From NCBI GenBank assembly GCA_028819195.1, contig JAPPMF010000009.1, positions 1 to 64,000 on the forward strand: a stretch of 64,000 bases of DNA. Direction: 5' to 3'. This DNA comes from Bin55 sp028819195. GTDB taxonomy: Bacteria; Pseudomonadota; Gammaproteobacteria; Pseudomonadales; Azotimanducaceae. The notes beneath the pieces are model-generated. The model did not search any database and was not told the origin of the DNA. It saw nothing but the letters and a program-made list of their open reading frames with translations. Positions 45,465-54,042 of the stretch are shown one piece after another. The translations under genes were made by a program, and so were the position numbers. Position 1 is the first letter of the stretch. Every line of letters starts with the position of its first letter.

Positions 45465-46112
45465 GTGTCAAACAGTCACTTACCTCGATTCATGGTTATC
45501 GGCGACTTCGAATACTGCGAAAATGAACTTCGCTGGCAAACCGTGCTCGAACAAATCGGTTCCGTTGACTGGGAACGCAAAATCGCTGTGCAAGTTCGAA
45601 TTAAGAATCAAACCAACGAAAATTTCCTACGACTCGCTACACTAGCTCGATCAATACTGGGAAAATCAGTGCTAACCGTCCTGAATGGCGATATTCACCT
45701 CGCACGAAAATTACTTTATGATGGTGTACATCTCCCACAACTGACTAATCTGGAACAGACTCCGGTTGACTTCAAGTGGTTGTCAACGGTATCTCACAAT
45801 TTAGCCGATCTCAACGCAATCGACTCTACACCCGTAACGTGCAATCTTGTTTCACCAATTTTTTCACCTCACTGGAAAAGAACTTCCCCCTTAGGTTTGG
45901 AACAACTACGAATGTTCTGTCGCACTTGCGAGGTTCCGGTGTTTGCTCTAGGAGGTATCTGTTTACAAAAGGTATCGGACTGTATTGCTAGTGGCGCGTA
46001 CGGAATCGCTTCGCTATCTGGTGTACTAGATTCAATGTCGCCGAACGAAACAATTGCGCAATTCTTATACACTATCGATAGTAGTTTAATACGACATAAG
46101 TATGAATCATAG
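45465..46112 (+). CDS. ThiE/TenI-family paralogue (probable thiazole tautomerase)
   Basis: This 215-residue protein is a second, diverged member of the ThiE/TenI fold. It keeps LNGDIHLARKLLYDGVHLPQ and FALGGICLQKV but has no REK phosphate motif (VRIKNQ instead) and a shortened SPIFSPHWKRTSPLG loop. Loss of those ThiE residues fits TenI, which aromatises the thiazole tautomer, rather than a second ThiE. It starts with GTG at the base after the thiE stop, so the pair is strictly coupled. Call is by pattern and context; catalytic His position was not verified. Confidence 0.75.
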   Translation: MSNSHLPRFMVIGDFEYCENELRWQTVLEQIGSVDWERKIAVQVRIKNQTNENFLRLATLARSILGKSVLTVLNGDIHLARKLLYDGVHLPQLTNLEQTPVDFKWLSTVSHNLADLNAIDSTPVTCNLVSPIFSPHWKRTSPLGLEQLRMFCRTCEVPVFALGGICLQKVSDCIASGAYGIASLSGVLDSMSPNETIAQFLYTIDSSLIRHKYES

Positions 46113-46203
46113 ATTAAGGTTAAAATCTTTCTCGTTCTTTTAGGATTACATTGAGTACAAATTTACTTCGTAGTCTTTTTCACAGACAAGAGGTGTCAGT
46201 TGT

Positions 46204-47550
46204 ATGAAGACGAATAAAAACCAACCATCGCTCACACGCGCCTCTCGTCGTACCGTCATGAAAGGAGTGTTCGCGGGTTCTCTGCTGACCCCTTTTGGTT
46301 TAGTCCATCTCCGCGCACAGGATTCTCAAATGTCAAACTCTTCTCCACTCACCTCTGCTAGCCACACCCAAGGTATCAGCGATAACGAAATCGTTCTAGG
46401 TACCTCTGCCGCTTTTACAGGCCCATCCCGCGGTTTAGGGATCGAGTTGTATCGCGGAGCGTTGGCTTATTTCCAACATGTCAACGAAAACGGTGGAGTT
46501 CATGGACGAAAAATCGTACTTAAACTTTACGACGACACCTACAACGCCGACCCAGCTGTCGAAAATACGATGAAACTAATGCTGGAAGATCAAGTGTTCG
46601 CGTTGTTTGGATATGTGGGTACACCTACCGTAACTCGCGTACTACCACTGCTGAAAAAATTTCAAGAACAGGAGTTTGTTCTTTTCTTTCCATTTACCGG
46701 TGCACAACCGCAACGACAACCGCCGTATGGACCGTTCGCTTTCAATTTACGGGCGTCTTACCGTCAAGAAACGGCCGGATTAGTAAATAATTTTGTCGGT
46801 ATCGGTCGAAAGAAAATTGGCGTGTTCTACCAAGCCGATGCGTACGGAAGAAGTGGCTGGGCTGGGGTTCGTGAAGCACTTTCAAAACACCATCTTAAGA
46901 TTGTTGGCGAAGTTACCTATAAACGCGGGGAAAAGTTCACTAATTCCTACGAAGCTCAAGTAGAACGATTAAACCGAGATAAACCAGAGGCAGTTATCTG
47001 TATTGGCGCTTACGCTGCCTGTGCTGGTTTTTTGCGAGATGCCGTGGACGGCGATTTAAAAGTCCCGATCGCTAATCTCTCCTTCGTTGGTAGTGAAAAT
47101 TTATTAAAGTTAATCGTGGACTCCCAAGAAGATCCTGGTCAATATAGTCGATATCTTGTTAATTCCCAGGTAGTTCCTAGTTACGAAGATCTATCGCTGG
47201 CCGGTATAGCACAATATGATGACTTCATGCAAAAATATAACCCCGGTCTACCCACACAATGGGCCGATAGTGACTATAAGACTTTTGATCGAAGTTTCGT
47301 GAGTTTAGAGGGCTTTATCAATGCTAGACTAATGACTGAAATTCTTCAACGAATAGGACCGGAACCGACGCGAGGAAAGATTGAAGAAGCGGTTTTCACA
47401 ATCGACAACCTTGATCTAGGAATCGGGGAGATGGTGTCTTTCAACGAAGCACGAAGACAAGGATTGGATAAGGTGTATTACACCATCGTAGATCGCGATA
47501 AAAATGTCTTTGTCCCACTCCGTGAGGGAGAATGGGCGAAGGTGTTCTGA
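46204..47550 (+). CDS. Tat-exported type I periplasmic binding protein (LivJ-like)
   Basis: This 448-residue protein is an ABC-type, branched-chain-amino-acid-like (Peripla_BP_6) solute-binding protein. The N-terminus has a twin-arginine signal, ASRRTVMKG, with R15-R16 and a weakly hydrophobic core. The mature part begins with GISDNEIVLGTSAAFTG and YRGALAYFQHVNENGGVHGR, and further on DAYGRSGWAGV, all typical of the family. No ABC permease or ATPase is beside it. The partner is the HAMP membrane protein next door, so it may serve as a ligand sensor rather than for transport. The gene interrupts the thiamine cluster. Ligand unknown. Confidence 0.82.
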   Translation: MKTNKNQPSLTRASRRTVMKGVFAGSLLTPFGLVHLRAQDSQMSNSSPLTSASHTQGISDNEIVLGTSAAFTGPSRGLGIELYRGALAYFQHVNENGGVHGRKIVLKLYDDTYNADPAVENTMKLMLEDQVFALFGYVGTPTVTRVLPLLKKFQEQEFVLFFPFTGAQPQRQPPYGPFAFNLRASYRQETAGLVNNFVGIGRKKIGVFYQADAYGRSGWAGVREALSKHHLKIVGEVTYKRGEKFTNSYEAQVERLNRDKPEAVICIGAYAACAGFLRDAVDGDLKVPIANLSFVGSENLLKLIVDSQEDPGQYSRYLVNSQVVPSYEDLSLAGIAQYDDFMQKYNPGLPTQWADSDYKTFDRSFVSLEGFINARLMTEILQRIGPEPTRGKIEEAVFTIDNLDLGIGEMVSFNEARRQGLDKVYYTIVDRDKNVFVPLREGEWAKVF

Positions 47551-47554
47551 TCAT

Positions 47555-48319
47555 ATGAGACTACTTCGTCTTTTTCAAAAACCTTTTTTCGGGATCATCA
47601 GCTTGTTCTTTTTGGTCGCATTTGCGACTTCTTTGGTGTGTATCTCAGCCGTGGATTCACAATTGTCGAAAGAATACACCGAAAACAGCGAAGGATTAGC
47701 CAGATCCATCGCCGATTCTAGTGTCGACATATTGCTCAACCGTGATCTCTCAACGTTACAAGCATTAATCGATAAGTCTTTGGATATACAAGGCATTAGT
47801 TACATCTATATCACTAACGAGAACCGTGAAATTCTTGCTCACACGTTCGTTCCATTCGTACCGGATGAGGTATTGCAAGGAATTGAAGAATTATTTCAAA
47901 AAGATCCAAGTAGTCCGGTCCATAGACCACTCAATTTAAGTGGGATTGGGGACTTTCTGGAGGTTAGCTTTCCTATTTTGCGTAGCGAAGCTGGTCGAGT
48001 TCAAATCTTGATGGATCAAGATAACATATCACTCAAGATTCAGAACGCTATTGGGCAGCAAGTTATCTGGATGGCGATTATCCTTACCGTTGGTTTTTTT
48101 CTCGTGCTGATTTTGGTAAATCTTACCTACAACCCGATTCGCGAAACATTGAATTATGCTACCGGTCTAGCCCGTGGAGAGAGTATGGATGACCCCAAGA
48201 TTCAAACGTTGTTGGAACGAAAAGATGAGACTGGTGATCTAGCACGTTTGTTCCAATACTTCGCTTCAGTCCAAGATCCCGATAAAACCGGTAAACTACC
48301 GGGAAAGAAGGAAGAATAA
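47555..48319 (+). CDS. HAMP-containing membrane protein without an output domain
   Basis: This 254-residue protein has a membrane helix (about 12-32) and a periplasmic sensor-like domain of about 135 residues. A second helix (about 170-192) and a cytoplasmic HAMP-like segment (about 193-240) containing YNPIRETLNYATGLARGE and DETGDLARLF follow. It then ends without a kinase, cyclase or chemotaxis output. I chose ATG 47555, 4 nt after the upstream stop, with GAAGG upstream; an overlapping earlier ATG would spoil the N-terminal helix. Together with the preceding Tat-exported binding protein it resembles a receptor pair that signals through another protein. Confidence 0.75.
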   Translation: MRLLRLFQKPFFGIISLFFLVAFATSLVCISAVDSQLSKEYTENSEGLARSIADSSVDILLNRDLSTLQALIDKSLDIQGISYIYITNENREILAHTFVPFVPDEVLQGIEELFQKDPSSPVHRPLNLSGIGDFLEVSFPILRSEAGRVQILMDQDNISLKIQNAIGQQVIWMAIILTVGFFLVLILVNLTYNPIRETLNYATGLARGESMDDPKIQTLLERKDETGDLARLFQYFASVQDPDKTGKLPGKKEE

Positions 48320-48332
48320 TCAAGGGTAGAAA

Positions 48333-49661
48333 GTGAGAATCTCCAGTTTTACGACCTCGATTCCCGGTTTTGTTCGGGGGATTCTATGCATCGTCCTGCA
48401 TTTGTGTTTTGGTACCGTTTACGCATGGAGTTTCTTCCAAGTGTTGTTGGTTGATTACCTCGGCTGGTCATTCACCGATACATCCTTGTCGTTTGGTATC
48501 ACGATTTTTTCCTTAGGGATATCGGCGGCCTGGGCTGGGGCAATGCTTCCCAAACTGGGTCCTCGTAAACTAGCCGTTGCTGGCTGCATCATGTTTTGTG
48601 CAGGATACTTCATTGGGTCTTGGGCACTTGCAAATGACAACTTTGCCGTATTTCTATTTGGGTATAGCTTTATTGGTGGTACTGGCTTAGGCTTCGGCTA
48701 TGTCGTACCAGTGGCTACGATCGCCAAATGGTTTCCAACCGCGAAGGGACTTTCGACGGGTCTAGTCGTGATGGGTTTTGGTTTAGGCGCGTTATTCCTT
48801 AGCAAGATTTTAGCACCGTTTTTGTTGATCACCACGCAACAAAGTTTGGTCGATACGTTCTTTTGGCTCGCGGTATTTTTCTCTGTGATCTTAATACCCG
48901 CTAGTTTCTTTGTGACCAATCCCAAAGAACCAATTCGTACTGGCATCGACCCACTTCAACAAACTGAAGAAGATCACCCGAAGTATGTTTCGAGGTGTTT
49001 GCGATCACGTGAATTCATTGTGATGTGGTTCATTTTTTTCTGCAACATCGCCGCCGGGATTTCCGTGATTAGTTTTCAATCGCCATTATTACAGGATGTC
49101 TGGCAGTTCACCAACGGTAATGTGGATCCAGAAAAACTCGCAATCTATGGGGCGAATCTCATCGCTGCAAGCTCGGTCTGCAATGGTTTAGGTCGCCTAT
49201 TGTTTGGGCTTTTGTCCGATCATTTAGGACGAGTTTTTGTGTTCCGATTTTTATTGGCGAGTCAAATCATCGTGTTTGGGATTTTGATGACGGAGCGCAA
49301 CCCGTGGATTTTTTCGGTTCTCGTTTGTTACATTTTGCTTTGTTTTGGTGGAGGGTTCGCAGTGATGCCTTCATTCGTCCTCGACGTGTTCGGAGCAAAG
49401 AAAATGTCCACCCTATATGGACTCATCCTTACAGCTTGGTCCTTTGCGGGAATCTTCGGACCGCTCTATGTTGGGTACCTGAAAGACAACTACCCTAACA
49501 AAACCGTCATTTATTGTTTCCTGATCGGTGTATTGTTCCTGAGTTTAGGATTTCTGGTCTCAATCTTGTTGCGTAACGAACGGATACGCTTGCAAAAACC
49601 GACCATGGAGTCGACTTTGGTCGACTATAAGATTCCGTTACCAAAACTAAAGCACGGCTAA
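48333..49661 (+). CDS. MFS transporter of the oxalate/formate antiporter (OFA) type
   Basis: This 442-residue twelve-helix transporter has the OFA-family features: GTVYAWSFFQ in helix 1, WAGAMLPKLGPRK after helix 2, GTGLGFGYVVP in helix 4, and LSDHLGRVFVF between helices 8 and 9. OFA members move small carboxylates (formate, oxalate, lactate, pyruvate) by antiport or proton symport. Substrate here is unknown. It follows the HAMP gene after 13 nt and starts with GTG. Its place just before thiC suggests, weakly, import of a thiamine-related precursor. Confidence 0.85.
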   Translation: MRISSFTTSIPGFVRGILCIVLHLCFGTVYAWSFFQVLLVDYLGWSFTDTSLSFGITIFSLGISAAWAGAMLPKLGPRKLAVAGCIMFCAGYFIGSWALANDNFAVFLFGYSFIGGTGLGFGYVVPVATIAKWFPTAKGLSTGLVVMGFGLGALFLSKILAPFLLITTQQSLVDTFFWLAVFFSVILIPASFFVTNPKEPIRTGIDPLQQTEEDHPKYVSRCLRSREFIVMWFIFFCNIAAGISVISFQSPLLQDVWQFTNGNVDPEKLAIYGANLIAASSVCNGLGRLLFGLLSDHLGRVFVFRFLLASQIIVFGILMTERNPWIFSVLVCYILLCFGGGFAVMPSFVLDVFGAKKMSTLYGLILTAWSFAGIFGPLYVGYLKDNYPNKTVIYCFLIGVLFLSLGFLVSILLRNERIRLQKPTMESTLVDYKIPLPKLKHG

Positions 49662-49803
49662 CGCGCGAAAACGACTTAGCCACTATTGGTATACTAGTTA
49701 CTTTGTCGTCAGATTAATCGCTACGGCATTGTTCAATCCAAAATATACAGTTCGAATATGCCTTCAAGGTAGCTTCGGACACAACGTTTGATCCAACAGA
49801 CCG

Positions 49804-51696
49804 ATGAGTAAACAGGCTTTCCATACCGATATAGACGTTCTTGATACTGAGTTGTTACAACCGTTACAGGGTTCACACAAAACCTTTGTCGAGGGTACCA
49901 GAGATATTCGTGTAGCTGTGCGCGAGATTTCGTTAACGCCAACACCAATTCAAGGTCAGCAAGAAAACGTTTCGCCAGCGTGGGAACGTAATCCAGCGTT
50001 GCGCGTTTACGACACCTCGGGACCCTATACGGATCCTGATGTAAATATTGATCTTTACGAAGGTCTTCCCACTTTTCGAAAAGACTGGATTGAGTCTAGG
50101 CAAGACACACAAATACTTACCGAGAAAAGTTCTTCTTTCACGCGCAAGCGGTTACAAGATCCAACGTTCAATTCTACTCGTTTTCGACACAATCGTAATC
50201 CGCGCGCGGCACAAAGTAACCAAAACGTTACACAAATGCACTACGCCAAAAAGGGAATCGTTACACAAGAAATGGAATATGTGGCGATTCGGGAGAACCT
50301 AGCGCGCTTAAACAGTCATTACGAAGACACACAGCATCCGGGGGAATCATTTGGCGCATTAATGCAGCAAGAAATCACTCCCGAATTCGTCCGCGATGAA
50401 GTCGCTTGCGGGCGGGCGATTATCCCCAACAATATCAATCACCCAGAGTCCGAGCCTATGATCATCGGACGCAACTTTTTAGTCAAGATTAATGCCAATA
50501 TCGGTAACTCAGCAGTAACGTCAAGCATTAAAGAAGAAGTTGAAAAAATGGTTTGGGCGACACGCTGGGGGGCCGATACCGTGATGGATCTTTCGACAGG
50601 CAAGAATATTCACGAAACACGCGAATGGATCATTCGAAATTCGCCTGTACCGATAGGAACGGTGCCTGTTTATCAAGCCCTCGAAAAGACAAATGGGATT
50701 GCCGAAGATCTTACGTGGGAACTCTATCGCGATACGTTAATCGAACAAGCTGAACAAGGGGTGGATTACTTTACCATTCACGCCGGGGTACGTCTACCAT
50801 TTATTCCACTTACCGCGAAACGCACTACTGGTATCGTTAGCCGCGGTGGTTCAATCATGGCTAAGTGGTGTCTAGCGCATCATCGCGAAAACTTTCTTTT
50901 CGAACATTTCGAAGACATCTGTGAAATCATGAAAACGTACGATGTCTCTTTTTCACTTGGAGATGGACTACGTCCAGGTTCGATCGCTGACGCTAACGAT
51001 GAGGCGCAGTTTGCCGAACTCAGAACTTTGGGTGAACTCACCCAACTAGCATGGAAACACGATGTACAGACCATGATCGAAGGTCCTGGACATGTCCCGA
51101 TGCAACTCATTCGTGAAAATATGGAAAAACAACTGAGTTCATGTGGTGAAGCACCGTTTTATACTCTGGGACCACTCACTACCGATATCGCACCGGGTTA
51201 CGATCACATCACATCAGCGATTGGAGCGGCTATGATTGGTTGGTATGGTTGTGCGATGTTGTGTTACGTTACTCCGAAAGAACATTTAGGATTACCCGAC
51301 AAAAATGACGTTCGTGAAGGTATCATTGCCTATAAGATTGCGGCACATGCTGCTGACTTAGCTAAAGGACATTCGGGGGCACAGTTACGAGACAATGTTT
51401 TGTCAAAAGCACGGTTTGAGTTTCGGTGGCAAGATCAATTCAACCTTGGACTGGATCCGGAACGCGCTCAATCCTATCACGATGAGACATTACCGAAAGA
51501 TTCCGCGAAAGTAGCGCATTTCTGCTCGATGTGTGGTCCAAAATTTTGTTCGATGAAAATCAGTCAAGAGATTCGCGATATTGCTCAAGTGCAAAGTGAG
51601 CACGATACGGTCCGAATGATCGATGTCGAGGCAGAACTCGCTGCTAAGGCGAAGGAATTCAAGGACCAGGGCAGCGAAATCTATCTGAAGGTATAA
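49804..51696 (+). CDS. thiC: phosphomethylpyrimidine synthase
   Basis: This 630-residue radical-SAM enzyme rearranges aminoimidazole ribotide into HMP phosphate. The N-terminal half is rich in family motifs (MEYVAIRENL, NINHPESEPMIIGRNFLVKINANIGNSAV). The metal-site region includes IEGPGHVPM and TTDIAPGYDHI. The unusual C-terminal iron-sulfur motif C-x2-C-x4-C (FCSMCGPKFCSM) is at about 573-581. Length is as in E. coli ThiC (631). No TPP riboswitch is visible in the 142-nt leader. The next gene begins 3 nt after its stop. Confidence 0.97.
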   Translation: MSKQAFHTDIDVLDTELLQPLQGSHKTFVEGTRDIRVAVREISLTPTPIQGQQENVSPAWERNPALRVYDTSGPYTDPDVNIDLYEGLPTFRKDWIESRQDTQILTEKSSSFTRKRLQDPTFNSTRFRHNRNPRAAQSNQNVTQMHYAKKGIVTQEMEYVAIRENLARLNSHYEDTQHPGESFGALMQQEITPEFVRDEVACGRAIIPNNINHPESEPMIIGRNFLVKINANIGNSAVTSSIKEEVEKMVWATRWGADTVMDLSTGKNIHETREWIIRNSPVPIGTVPVYQALEKTNGIAEDLTWELYRDTLIEQAEQGVDYFTIHAGVRLPFIPLTAKRTTGIVSRGGSIMAKWCLAHHRENFLFEHFEDICEIMKTYDVSFSLGDGLRPGSIADANDEAQFAELRTLGELTQLAWKHDVQTMIEGPGHVPMQLIRENMEKQLSSCGEAPFYTLGPLTTDIAPGYDHITSAIGAAMIGWYGCAMLCYVTPKEHLGLPDKNDVREGIIAYKIAAHAADLAKGHSGAQLRDNVLSKARFEFRWQDQFNLGLDPERAQSYHDETLPKDSAKVAHFCSMCGPKFCSMKISQEIRDIAQVQSEHDTVRMIDVEAELAAKAKEFKDQGSEIYLKV

Positions 51697-51699
51697 ACA

Positions 51700-52674
51700 C
51701 TGAATATTGCGATTGTCGGCGCGGGGTTAATGGGGCGCCTGATCGGCTGGCAGTGTGTGAAAAAGCAACACCAAGTCACGCTCTATGAAAGAGCGAGTCG
51801 AAACACACCTCGAAGTGCGGCTCATGTCGCTGCCTCCTTACTTGCATCGACCAGTGAACGTCCAGAATCGGATGATGCCTACATGGCGATGGCGCGTTCG
51901 AGTCGAGATGTTTGGCGCTCTTGGTGCGATGAATTGAGTGTTCCTTATGCTTTTGATGGCACACTCGTAGTCGCCCATCCGGTTGACGTCTCGCTGCTGG
52001 AGAAGTTTGAAACTACGTTGCGACGGCATCGAATTCCCGAATTCGTTAAGTTGGGCGGCCCGGAACTACAAGAAGTTGAACCAGTTCTAGCATCTCATTT
52101 TCGTAACGGTATTCTGCTTGAAACCGAAGGTTGGCTTGATAATCGTGCCTTACTTGATGCACTGGAGTCGCGGTGCGGAAACATTCTTTACGAGCATTCA
52201 ATAGAACCCGAAGATTTATCAGCAGATTGCGTGATAGATTGTCGCGGTGCTGGAAGCACTAATCCCGAGGTACGAGCGATTCGCGGCGAGATCATTCGAT
52301 TGTTTGCGCCAGAGGTCAACTTCATTCATCCCATACGGTTATTACATCCAAAGTATCGAGTTTACATCGCACCTCGACCCAACCATCAATACGTTGTTGG
52401 CGCGACACAAATAGAAAGTGATATTGAGTGTGGTGTTACAGTGCAAGGGGCACTAGAGTTGCTTTCGGCAGCATATAGTGTGAATCCCGGTTTTCAAGAT
52501 GCTGAAATCACTGAGATCGCTACGGGATTACGTGCAGCTTTCGACGATAATCTTCCACGAGTGCAATGGCACAGCAGCGTCCTTGAAGTCAATGGCCTTT
52601 ATCGTCACGGTTATTCGATTGGACCTGCCATCGTCGGACAGGCGATGGAACAAATACAAGCCTATGCAAATTAA
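51700..52674 (+). CDS. thiO: glycine oxidase ThiO, probable CTG start
   Basis: This protein of about 324 residues is a DAO-type FAD oxidase that turns glycine into the dehydroglycine needed for the thiazole ring, using oxygen. NIAIVGAGLMG at 2-12 is the FAD-binding GxGxxG. The first ATG (51730) lies after this motif, so it cannot be the start. In-frame TAA is at 51694, leaving CTG at 51700 (or ATT 51706). GAAGG lies 8 nt upstream of the CTG, supporting it. AAHVAASLLA and the C-terminal GLYRHGYSIGP complete the family. It overlaps thiS by 11 nt. ThiO instead of ThiH indicates aerobic thiazole synthesis. Confidence 0.9.
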   Translation: MNIAIVGAGLMGRLIGWQCVKKQHQVTLYERASRNTPRSAAHVAASLLASTSERPESDDAYMAMARSSRDVWRSWCDELSVPYAFDGTLVVAHPVDVSLLEKFETTLRRHRIPEFVKLGGPELQEVEPVLASHFRNGILLETEGWLDNRALLDALESRCGNILYEHSIEPEDLSADCVIDCRGAGSTNPEVRAIRGEIIRLFAPEVNFIHPIRLLHPKYRVYIAPRPNHQYVVGATQIESDIECGVTVQGALELLSAAYSVNPGFQDAEITEIATGLRAAFDDNLPRVQWHSSVLEVNGLYRHGYSIGPAIVGQAMEQIQAYAN

Positions 52675-52861
52675 CGTTAACGGACAAGAGCAGACAGTCG
52701 AGTCGATCACACTTCGAGCGATATTAGAAGAACTCGGATACGACGAAGACGATTCTGTCGTCGCCGTAAATTGCGAATTTGTACCTAAGGTTCAATGGAA
52801 TGATCGGAACATTCATCCTAACGATACATTAGACGTTTTAGCCCCGATGGTGGGAGGTTAA
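52664..52861 (+). CDS. thiS: sulfur carrier protein ThiS
   Basis: This 65-residue ubiquitin-like protein carries sulfur as a C-terminal thiocarboxylate for thiazole synthesis. It begins MQINVNGQEQ and ends MVGG with the required Gly-Gly. It overlaps the end of thiO (ATG at 52664) and its TAA shares one base with the thiG ATG, so thiO-thiS-thiG are coupled. The adenylating partner ThiF is not in the window. Confidence 0.95.
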   Translation: MQINVNGQEQTVESITLRAILEELGYDEDDSVVAVNCEFVPKVQWNDRNIHPNDTLDVLAPMVGG

Positions 52862-53661
52862 TGATGGATGACCGATGGACTGTTTACGACACTGAGTTAA
52901 CCAGTCGCTTGTTCTTGGGTACTGCGCGGTATCCTTCGCTTGCAGTCATGCAAGCGGCAATTGAGAAATCAGAAACAGAGGTTGTAACAACTAGTCTGCG
53001 ACGACAAAACCCCTCGCGGAAAGGTGGTAAGTCTTTTTGGAGTAAGTTACAACAACTTGATTGTAGGGTACTCCCGAATACAGCCGGGTGTCATACTGCT
53101 GACGAAGCGACGACTCTAGCACAAATGTCACGTGAAATTTTTCAGACGGATTGGATTAAGCTTGAAGTAACCGGAGATGAATATAACTTGCAACCTGATC
53201 CCTTCGAACTGGTAGTCGCCGCAGATCAACTCGTCAAATTAGGCTTTAAAGTGTTCGCTTACACCACTGAAGACCTCGTGCTGTGTTCTCGGTTACGCGA
53301 TGTAGGTTGCGAGGTTATCATGCCTTGGGGTGCACCAATTGGTACTGGCAAAGGCATTCTGAACCAGTATGCATTAGAGACTTTGCGCAACCGTTTACCC
53401 GAAGTCAGTCTAGTGCTTGATGCTGGTGTCGGGCAACCGTCACATGTAGCACAAGCGATGGAATTAGGATTTGACGGAGTTCTACTGAATACCGCGATTG
53501 CCACCGCTGATGATCCGGCTCAAATGGCTGAGGCTATGAAGTATGCGACACTTGCTGGTCGTACAGCATACCTTGCCGGGCCCATGGCAGAAAGTGGTAC
53601 AGCTAACCCTTCCACCCCGAATGTGGACTTACCGTTCTGGCAGAATCGCCAACAAAATTGA
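52861..53661 (+). CDS. thiG: thiazole synthase
   Basis: This 266-residue TIM-barrel enzyme builds the thiazole phosphate from deoxyxylulose phosphate, dehydroglycine and ThiS thiocarboxylate. Signatures are SRLFLGTARYPS, LPNTAGCHTADEA, the imine-forming Lys in WIKLEVTGD, MPWGAPIGTGKGI, LDAGVGQPS and LNTAIATADDP. Length is typical. Two consecutive ATG codons (52861, 52864) are possible starts. It is the last gene of the thi operon, and its stop is 1 nt from the stop of the convergent selenoprotein gene. Confidence 0.96.
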   Translation: MMDDRWTVYDTELTSRLFLGTARYPSLAVMQAAIEKSETEVVTTSLRRQNPSRKGGKSFWSKLQQLDCRVLPNTAGCHTADEATTLAQMSREIFQTDWIKLEVTGDEYNLQPDPFELVVAADQLVKLGFKVFAYTTEDLVLCSRLRDVGCEVIMPWGAPIGTGKGILNQYALETLRNRLPEVSLVLDAGVGQPSHVAQAMELGFDGVLLNTAIATADDPAQMAEAMKYATLAGRTAYLAGPMAESGTANPSTPNVDLPFWQNRQQN

Positions 53662-53662
53662 G

Positions 53663-53878
53663 TTATTTCAACTCTGAGATGAGTTGATCTTCGTCTGGGA
53701 ACTCCCCGGTCTTATGTTTGGAGTAGATTAATTTGCCATCGATATAGACGTCAAATATACCTGCACCACCCGCTTCGATCTCGGTGTCGACACCGAAGTG
53801 GGTTTTGAACTTAGCAGCTAAACTAACCGCTTTGGGTTTATAGTCTCACGCGGAGCAATATAGGATTCGAACGTGCAC
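53663..53878 (-). CDS. SelW/Rdx-family selenoprotein with in-frame UGA (Sec)
   Basis: This 71-residue protein is a thioredoxin-like Rdx (selenoprotein W/T/H) member. Reading from GTG 53878, the start is VHVRILYCSA, then TGA at 53848-53846, then DYKPKAVSL. The TGA occupies the second position of the C-x-x-C/U redox motif, exactly where SelW has selenocysteine. Beyond it the frame continues cleanly for 61 codons through the family signature GGAGIFDVYIDGKLIYSK and TGEFPDE to a TAA. A short stem-loop with GU in its loop lies just downstream (see separate entry). The role of bacterial homologues is presumed thiol redox, but unproven. The start lacks a strong ribosome site. It converges on thiG. 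Confidence 0.85.
53813..53831 (-). promoter_or_regulatory. candidate bacterial SECIS element
   Basis: On the mRNA, 14 nt after the UGA, AGCGGU (53831-53826) pairs over 6 bp (two G-U) with GCUGCU (53818-53813) around the 7-nt loop UAGUUUA. The loop contains the GU that SelB recognises in bacterial SECIS elements. The distance from UGA to loop is 20 nt, within the usual range. It lies inside the coding region, as bacterial SECIS do. Confidence 0.65.
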
Positions 53879-54042
53879 TTTTTTTCAGCTTTAGTCAAAT
53901 GGAATAAGTTATATTTTAAGTTTAACGAACGTTGTTCAGATTGGGCAAACTTCGATCTTTTCTATAGACATCGTCTAGGTTCGAGTTTATGCTCTACAAC
54001 TGTATCTCAGTTCCACACTACTAAAGATTTCGTAATCTCCCA

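Noticed and set aside
53663..53878. Rdx pseudogene broken by a stop codon
   Set aside because: The only stop lies exactly at the Sec position of the redox motif, the rest of the frame is intact and a SECIS-like hairpin follows, so a selenoprotein is the better reading.
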